From Lyophyllum atratum (Eukaryota > Basidiomycota > Agaricomycetes > Agaricales > Lyophyllaceae): DNA of 64,000 nucleotides. Under the pieces are notes generated by a model, which saw nothing but the letters and a program-made list of their open reading frames with translations, made no database searches and had not been told where the DNA came from. Location: assembly GCA_014905825.1 (NCBI GenBank), contig JACGCN010000020.1, positions 620,001-684,000 of the forward strand. The letters are read 5' to 3'. Shown piece after piece: positions 57,992 to 64,000 of this stretch (position 1 is its first letter; every line of letters begins with the position of its first letter). Made by a program: the position numbers and the translations under genes.

Positions 57992-59754
57992 ATGGCTGCC
58001 CAGCGTCCACAGAGGCAGCGGCCCCCGTCGTCCTTCGATCCTGCTGCACATCCCCAGGAATATCAGCAGGAGTTCTCCCCGTACCCGCCTCAGCCCCAAC
58101 CACAACCCCAGTACCAGCGCGATTCCTACTATCAACAACAGGACCCAGCGTACAATCCCGCTATCCCCACCGGTCGTTCCAGCAGGGAACTTCCCCGGCC
58201 TCCACCCCTGCCGCAGCAATCTGCAGGCTGGGAACCGGACCCAGACGACTACGATGACGAGCCAGAACAGGACGACAACGACGACTTCTTCAATGGTTCT
58301 ACCAGCGGCGGTCTTGAAGCACAACCGTCGTTCCAACGGGACCTATTTCTGCCCTCCTCTCAGGCCACCAACTCAATCCGCGCCCCGTCGCCTACCGCCT
58401 CCGGGCCCATCCTTGACCACTCCCACCTGCGCCCCGGTAAACAAGCCGCCCTACTCTCGCATGAGCGCACCCTAGAACTCTATCGAGCCAACGCCAAAAA
58501 GACACAAGACCCCGACCTGCAGTTCGAGTTTGCCGTCTTCATGATCGACGCCTCCAAGTCGCTCCCCATCCCGCCCTCCACATCCGGGAACCTCATCCAG
58601 GTCGAGAAGGCCCTCGAGAAGCGCGAAGACCTTATCAGAGAAGCCACCTCCCTCCTCAAGCGCCTCGCTGACCGTGGACACCCCTCCTCGCAGTACTTCC
58701 TCGCCGACTGCTATGCAAACGGCATCGGCACCATCAAGAACAAGCAAGACTTCGACCGCGCATACCCGCTCTTCGTGCTCGCCGCGAAGCACGGCCATGC
58801 CGACGCTGCCTACCGCGCCGGGACGTGTTGCGAGAACGGCTGGGGGTGCCGTCGCGAGTCCGCCAAAGCTCTCACCTTCTACCGCAAGGCCGGCGCCGCA
58901 CTACACCCCGGCGCGATGTACCGCATCGGCATCGCGGAGCTCAATGGGGAGCTTGGGCAATCGCGGAGCCCGAAGGAGGGGGTGAAGTGGCTGAAGCGCA
59001 GTGCGGAGCATGCGACGGCGGAGTTCCCGCATGCGCTGCATGAGCTGGCGTTGTTGCACGAGAGGGGAATTGAGAATGTGCTGTTTGTGGATTTTGAGTA
59101 TTCGACGGAGCTGCTGGCGCAGGCGGCAGAGCTTGGGTATGCGCCGAGCGCGTATAGGCTGGGGGAGTGTTATGAGTACGGGAAGATGGGGTGTCCGCAG
59201 GATGCGGCGCTGTCGATCCATTATTATGTGCGTACAACTAAAACTCAACTCTGGTTCAGTAAACTAATATCCTGCGTATGCAGAATATCGCAGCCCAACA
59301 GAATCATCGAGACGCCTGCTTCGCCCTTACAGCATGGTACCTCGTCGGTTCGCCCGGCGTCCTTCCCCAATCAGACACCGAAGCCTTCCTATGGGCACAA
59401 AAAGCCGCAGAAGGCGGGCTCGCCAAAGCCATGTACGCCGTAGGCTACTTCCTCGAGGTGGGCATCGGCACACCAGCCAACATGCCCGAGTGAGTACCTG
59501 TTCTACACCTCCTTCCTTTCTCCCCAACTCTCGTGTCTACCCCATGTTAACCTCCGCCTCTTCTTTTCTTTTCCAGGGCGGTACAGTGGTATAAACGCGC
59601 CGTGGAAAAAGGCGATAAGCGGGCGGGGCAGCGGCTCAAGGGGGGGTCATTGAATCAGCCATTGCCTGGCGGTGCTGGGTCGGTCGTACGCCGCGGGGAG
59701 GCGGAAGCGGAGGCCGGGAAGGGTGGGAAGGATAAGGATTGCGTTATCATGTAG
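57992..59754 (+). CDS. Skt5/Chs4-type chitin synthase activator, Sel1 repeats, farnesylated (539 aa, 3 exons)
   Basis: Sel1-repeat protein of the Skt5/Chs4 group, which binds and activates the Chs3-type chitin synthase at the plasma membrane and bud neck in yeast. Exons are 57992-59227, 59284-59489 and 59577-59754. The N-terminal 160 residues are disordered, Pro/Gln-rich with an acidic DDYDDEPEQDDNDD. From about residue 200 there are seven or so Sel1 repeats, e.g. SSQYFLADCYANGIGT, ADAAYRAGTCCENGWG, ALHELALLHERGI, SAYRLGECYEYGKMG and KAMYAVGYFLEVGIG. The protein ends DCVIM, a CaaX box whose Met at the last position favours farnesylation, as in Chs4. The cognate chitin synthase class is encoded at 12207-16799. 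Confidence 0.92.
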
Positions 59755-60653
59755 ATGGCTCTGGCGGGTTGTAATCAGTGGGTGTGGCAGGTGGGACGTG
59801 GCAGACTGGAGCGGTGGAGGGGATGAGGCGGACGGAGCTTGTGAGGGGATGGGAACTACCGTAGACTCGGATTCGGGAGGGTTGCGACGCTGGCGGGACG
59901 GACGGACGGATGGATGGATGGAATTATACATGGACAAAGGACCCTTTCTTGTTCTGCTAACACCTCGCGCTCCCTTCTCGTTTACCCGGTACCCAGTACA
60001 TGCGGGTCCTTCCTCGCTGCCCCCCTCCCCTCGCTTTGCCCCATCCCTTCAGCGGTAAGTGTAGATTCGTGCACACTGGTACCGACTCGACTCCCCTCCG
60101 ACGTGTTGCATATTTTATTCACGTTAAGCTTTCGCCGACTTGTGCTATGGATATTTTACATACATAATCTAGACTCAGTAATCATCGACACTTATGGAGC
60201 GAATTTTTCCCTGTCGCTTTGGAGTAAAGGAAGGCTGGTGCTGACTGGTAGCTAGCCCTGGACTCATTTTTGGCTCGTCACGTCGGAGAGGACAGCGGTT
60301 GAGCAAGGGAGACCTTCCGCGGGCCAGTGTCCACCGTGTGGACACCAAGGTGTGTCCCCAGATGATCATCGTAAGCTCGTAAGCTCGAAATCTAATCTTA
60401 TCGCCGCAGTTCTTCCCTTTGACATGACGCGAACTTCTGTTTCCAAATAAGGACTCGCAAGCAGGAAATCTACCATCCAAAAGTGCGCCATATACGGACG
60501 GTCTTCATGAGTGGTATACCATATTCCAGCTTTCAGTGTAGCGGCGCGGCGCGGAGCCATTTCAAATTCTAATCCAACTGCGTCACACACTCAATTCAAT
60601 ACGCATGTCTCTCTTTCCCTCAGCCTGTCCCATCCCCTCCTAATACATGTAAC
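59755..60653. other. Intergenic, 3' flank and promoter
   Basis: About 900 bp. It begins G-rich with GGAC/GGAT short repeats (59880-59925) and ends with a pyrimidine-rich leader and a TAATACATGTAAC just before the next start codon. No gene was recognised. Confidence 0.4.
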
Positions 60654-61775
60654 ATGAGGTGAGCCCCACGCTCCTCCCTTCGTCGCGATACAAACCCTCT
60701 GGGTCAAAGCACGCTTCTGGTCCGCCAGATCGCCGACCCCGACGCCAAAGACCCGCACGTCATCAACAGCTACCGCGCGACGCTCGAGGCCGACGGGTCG
60801 CTCAACACCTCTCAGATCGATTTCGTGGCGCCTGATGATAGGCTCATGGTACGCTCCCCCCCGTTCCCATCATAACCCGGCTCCTCCGAACGTGCACAGA
60901 TAAACCCAAACGACACGGCCCCCCACCCCCCACACGAGTTCATCACCGACCCCTCGGATCCCCTCAGCACCACACGCAGGATGATCTCCCCCCGCGCGAT
61001 ACGGCTGCACTCCCGCCATGTCGATGGGGAATTAACTCTGACACTTATAAGTAAGGTGTCCCTCCCCCCCCATGTGAATTTGGGAGATGACTTGTGAGGC
61101 GTTCTCGGTATAGGCCACGCGGACTTTTGCAAGTGGGAGCGCAGGCGCGACGCGGATGACTGGGACGAAACCATGCATAAGATCGTAACGTTCCCAAGGA
61201 CGCTGTACCGTTGGCTCGTTGGTCCAGCTCCCTCGGACGCAATGTGAGAGTCCGCGCATCCCACGTACTGCATGCAGTGTTACTCACCCCTTAGTATTAA
61301 TTACACAGCGTCCGCGTCCGTCAGGTCCGCCAAAACGTAGGGAAGCCGTGCGCGTTGGAGACTGTAAGGAGCTGGGACGTCCACCTCGAGCCCGACCTCT
61401 CCCTCGACACGTCCAAGCTCGACTCGGTAATGCCAGACGAGACCTATTGGGTAACGTCGCTTCTTTCCTTCCCACACCGCCCGGCTTTTCATTTGTGGTG
61501 GTGTAGGTGTTCCCTTCGGACTCGGGCGATGATGGGCTTGTGTGCCATGGGTTCATTTATCCGCGTCAGGAGAGTCCGATTATACCTGCGCGGAGGCTGG
61601 GGTGCTTTTATCATCGAGTTGAGGGTGTTGAGTGCGATGTTATAACGATCATTGGTATGGCCTTCTTGTTGTAAGTGTTTCGAGATACCTCGTCTGAGCC
61701 TTGAACGCAGGTGACGTTGATAAGAAAGCGATGTGGCGCCGTAAGAATGGCATGAAGGACGAGTCGGAGGACTAG
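60654..61775 (+). CDS. Uncharacterised protein (259 aa, 7 exons, 5-nt first exon)
   Basis: Function not recognised. Exons are 60654-60658, 60710-60848, 60900-61050, 61114-61243, 61309-61450, 61507-61654 and 61711-61775; every join is in phase and the sum is 260 codons. The start codon sits in a coding exon of only five bases (ATGAG), spliced to give MSTLLVRQIADPDAKDP. The protein looks globular, with DGSLNTSQIDFVAPDDRLM, HADFCKWERRRDADDWDETM, FPRTLYRWLVGP and WDVHLEPDLSLDTSKLD, followed by CHGFIYPR and VECDVITIIGDVD and a charged C terminus. No signal peptide or membrane helix. Coding support is good because six consecutive introns agree. Confidence 0.68.
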
Positions 61776-62185
61776 GCGGAGGATGATGAGTCAAAAGCCA
61801 TTCTCCTCCATTCATTAAAAACAATATTATTTGTTATCGTAGAGCTAGGGGGGCATATGTACGTATGGTATTCGTTGGTGTAGTATTGATTGTGAATACT
61901 CGTACAACGCTGCAATTGAGATACCTGAAAAGTAGTCAACGTGGTGGGGTTATGAGATTATGTGTGCGCAAGGCAGGATCGGGAGGCTAAATCGGGAACA
62001 GGAGTAGACAAGTCGTGGCTGGTAAGGGGGGACCGGAAGAAATGACGAATTGGTGGGCAGGGAATAACGATTGGAGTCGTGGCGAAGGAAGCCAGGGGGC
62101 GGTCTCGTGGTCGTGGGGGGGACTCTAAAATTACAAGTATCAAGGTCCAAATCCGGTGTACTTAAAGTATATGGGGTGTCGTGAT

Positions 62186-62957
62186 CTAACTGAGAGAGGC
62201 AATCTTCGCATACGAAGGCTCGCGTTCATGGGCATGCGGCTCGCTAGCATCCGAGTCATCCGCATAGACGTGTTCCCAAGGCTCGTTGAAGTCAAGGTCC
62301 GGCGCCGCGCTGTCGTCGAGCACAATCACGGAGCGGATGGGTGGGACGACTTCAAAGTCGGGTTCTGGGATGGTTGAACAAAGATAAGGTCAGCACACGT
62401 GCAAGTGACATTGCTGATAAGGGTAAATAGCGTGGATAGGCAGAGATTCGGGGCAGTAGACCTTGGGGAAAACGGAATGAAATTGACATACCTCGTCCGT
62501 GCCGCGGCTTCCGTGAGATAAGCAAGTCGGCGAGTGGGACCTCGGGCCGACCTGATACGGGCTCCCGCTCCTGTTCCACGCGCGGGGAACGCACAGGCGA
62601 CGACACGTCGTCCCAGTCCACCTCGGACGCCTCACACGCAGGCTCCTCGCCGTGGTCCTCAAACCGTGCGACGGTGCGAGGCGTCGAGTGGCGTTCGTAC
62701 GGCTTCGCTGTGAACCCGCCCTGGGCCTGCAGCTCCTTCCGCGCCTGGGTCTTGACGAAGCCGGAGGCCTTCTTGAGCCGCTGCCGCTCGTGCTCCCGTG
62801 CGCGGTCCTCCTTGATGTCTGGGATGACGGGTGACTTGGCGGGACTTGCGTTCTCGTCGGCGGGAGCGGTGACGGTGGCGGCGGCGGGGGCAGCAGTGGA
62901 GCTCTTGGCTCTGGAGAGAGGGCGGGCATAGAATGAAGCTGTGGATGGGCGGCGCAT
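62186..62957 (-). CDS. Uncharacterised charged, disordered protein (214 aa, 2 exons)
   Basis: Not recognised. Exons are 62957-62492 and 62364-62186; the joint is in phase and the intron (127 nt) is longer than its neighbours'. The N terminus is Ala/Ser-rich (MRRPSTASFYARPLSRAKSS). A Lys/Arg/Glu-rich helix follows (EDRAREHERQRLKKASGF, about residues 50-70). The C-terminal half is acidic with EVDWDDVSSPVRSP, which contains an SPxR possible CDK site, and DDSAAPDLDFNEPWEHVYADD. Composition suggests a nuclear or cell-cycle-regulated small protein, but no family is evident. Confidence 0.62.
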
Positions 62958-63617
62958 TGTAGGTGAGGAGCGAGTAGCAGTTGGTCACAATAAGAGAGGC
63001 CGGGCTAGGGCTTATAAGGAGGACGGATAAGGTTAGGGCGTGACTCTGACTCGGACCCACCTCGAACTGGCGTCATCTGGGATCAGTGGCGCTGCAGTCG
63101 ACGAATGCAGCCCAATCTGGCCTTTATCGCCCTATCAGAGTCTTTCTTCCCCCGACAATTCATCGGGCCCCCATTGGCCTGCATGGACGGAAGCTGAGAC
63201 ACGGAACGTTACGTCATCACCGCCCCTGTTTATGCACGCACACGAGTGTGACGAACGTTGGGCATCATTTTGAGTGGGGTTGCCGACTGATCTAGTGATG
63301 CTGCCATCAACTTCCACACCGAGCTTTCTTTCACAACTTGCAATGCATTCGACTTCGGGACCGCCAGCGACAGAGGTGTGCAACTGAGGTGAAGGCATAA
63401 AGAGCACAGGTATGTATTACTAAGCGATATTACATAGTGGCGCTATATAAAGTGACTTGACTTTCTTCTCTTTCCCTTCCGCCGTCCTCGACATCTCCTT
63501 TTCGTACCGTCCGTACGTCGCCTCATCTTTGGGAGGCTCCGAGTCTAATTCTTTTTTGAATCCTTTGCCTAAGCTAGGGCTCAACCCAATCCTTTCTTTC
63601 ACATCCCTCTTTCACAA
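62958..63617. other. Divergent intergenic region
   Basis: About 660 bp between the start codons of two divergent genes. It should hold both promoters. The right end is pyrimidine-rich (63460-63610), typical of a leader. No coding region was recognised. Confidence 0.4.
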
Positions 63618-64000
63618 ATGTTTTGCGAACGATGCGACCGCTCTTTCAACTCCTGGCATGCGCTTCGTCAACACGAAAACAACTCCTCTGTCCACAACAT
63701 CTGCGGTGACTGCCAGCTTGACTTCCCCACCTGGGTCGGACTCAAAGAACATTGGGTCCAGAGCCCAAACCATGATTACTGCCAGCACTGCAGCCAACAC
63801 TTTGACCATGACCAAGACCTAGAAGATCACTACGAATCCGCCCATATCTGGTGCAGCTCATGCAACAAGTTCTTTGTGAACGCGTTCGGGCGCAACGAGC
63901 ATTACCGCCAGTCCCCCAATCACCACTACTGCGTGCCATGCAATCGCCTCTTTTTATCTGCGAGTAACCTCCAAGCCGTGAGTTTCTCTCCTTTTGACTT
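63618..64000 (+). CDS. C2H2 zinc-finger protein, N-terminal part (runs off the window)
   Basis: The start at 63618 gives MFCERCDRSFNSWHALRQH, followed by a chain of fingers: CxxC pairs in FCERC, NICGDC, DYCQHC, IWCSSC and HYCVPC, each followed by His pairs spaced like C2H2 fingers (QHENNSSVH, EHWVQSPNH, DHYESAH, EHYRQSPNH). This spacing with QSPNH linkers is typical of a fungal C2H2 group whose fingers are linked by a loop longer than in the classical TGEKP type. The first exon ends at 63977 (donor GTGAGT), so the gene continues beyond the window. DNA or RNA binding cannot be told from this part. Confidence 0.8.
   Translation, partial: MFCERCDRSFNSWHALRQHENNSSVHNICGDCQLDFPTWVGLKEHWVQSPNHDYCQHCSQHFDHDQDLEDHYESAHIWCSSCNKFFVNAFGRNEHYRQSPNHHYCVPCNRLFLSASNLQAVSFSPFD

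Overview
This window is a piece of a filamentous basidiomycete nuclear genome, most likely an agaricomycete. The evidence is the gene style: almost every gene is cut by many 45-65 nt GT-AG introns with CTRAY-like branch sites. The tRNA genes almost all carry introns, and the window holds basidiomycete-type F-box proteins, a seven-helix-like membrane protein of agaricomycete type, a chitin synthase and lignicolous-type glycoside hydrolases. No operons, CRISPR arrays or prokaryotic signals are present. Gene models were built by hand: wherever I give exon boundaries, the splice phases were checked and the joined frame has no internal stop.

Layout. 0.5-5.6 kb: thioredoxin, the H/ACA snoRNP protein NOP10 with a tail-to-tail overlapping small gene, a Sec14/CRAL-TRIO lipid-transfer protein whose second intron holds a 35-nt poly-C tract, and an F-box protein. 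6.3-16.8 kb: a 1378-residue disordered protein and a class IV/VII chitin synthase. 17.9-21.7 kb: tRNA-Arg, two tRNA-Asp genes in a decayed tandem duplication, a multipass membrane protein and an orphan gene. 22-30 kb: a Whi2-like BTB protein, a disordered protein, the LTO1 homologue (Fe-S delivery to ABCE1) and a spherulin-4-like protein with a membrane anchor. 30.7-41.5 kb: copper amine oxidase, two tandem class 3 lipases and glucose-6-phosphate isomerase. 41.8-50.2 kb: tRNA-Pro, the divergent ribosomal protein pair eL21/uS4, a GH47 alpha-mannosidase and a GPI-anchored GH79-like enzyme. 50.8-53.9 kb: a small gene enclosed by perfect 96-bp inverted repeats, then an F-box-like gene. 54-64 kb: three tRNA-Ser genes, the METTL16-type U6 snRNA m6A methyltransferase, tRNA-Thr, a farnesylated Sel1-repeat chitin synthase regulator (Skt5/Chs4 type), two uncharacterised genes and a C2H2 zinc-finger gene that runs off the end.

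How it fits together. Most genes are independent housekeeping loci. Functional threads are cell wall and secretory glycan work (chitin synthase, Skt5-like activator, GH47, GH79), translation and RNA modification (eL21, uS4, NOP10, LTO1, METTL16, nine tRNAs) and secreted lipid degradation (duplicated lipases). I do not see a convincing new multi-gene system. The most unusual local structures are the 96-bp inverted repeat around a small orphan gene, the poly-C intron, the presence of chitin synthase and its regulator in one window, the lipase pair with a changed nucleophile elbow, and several micro-exons.
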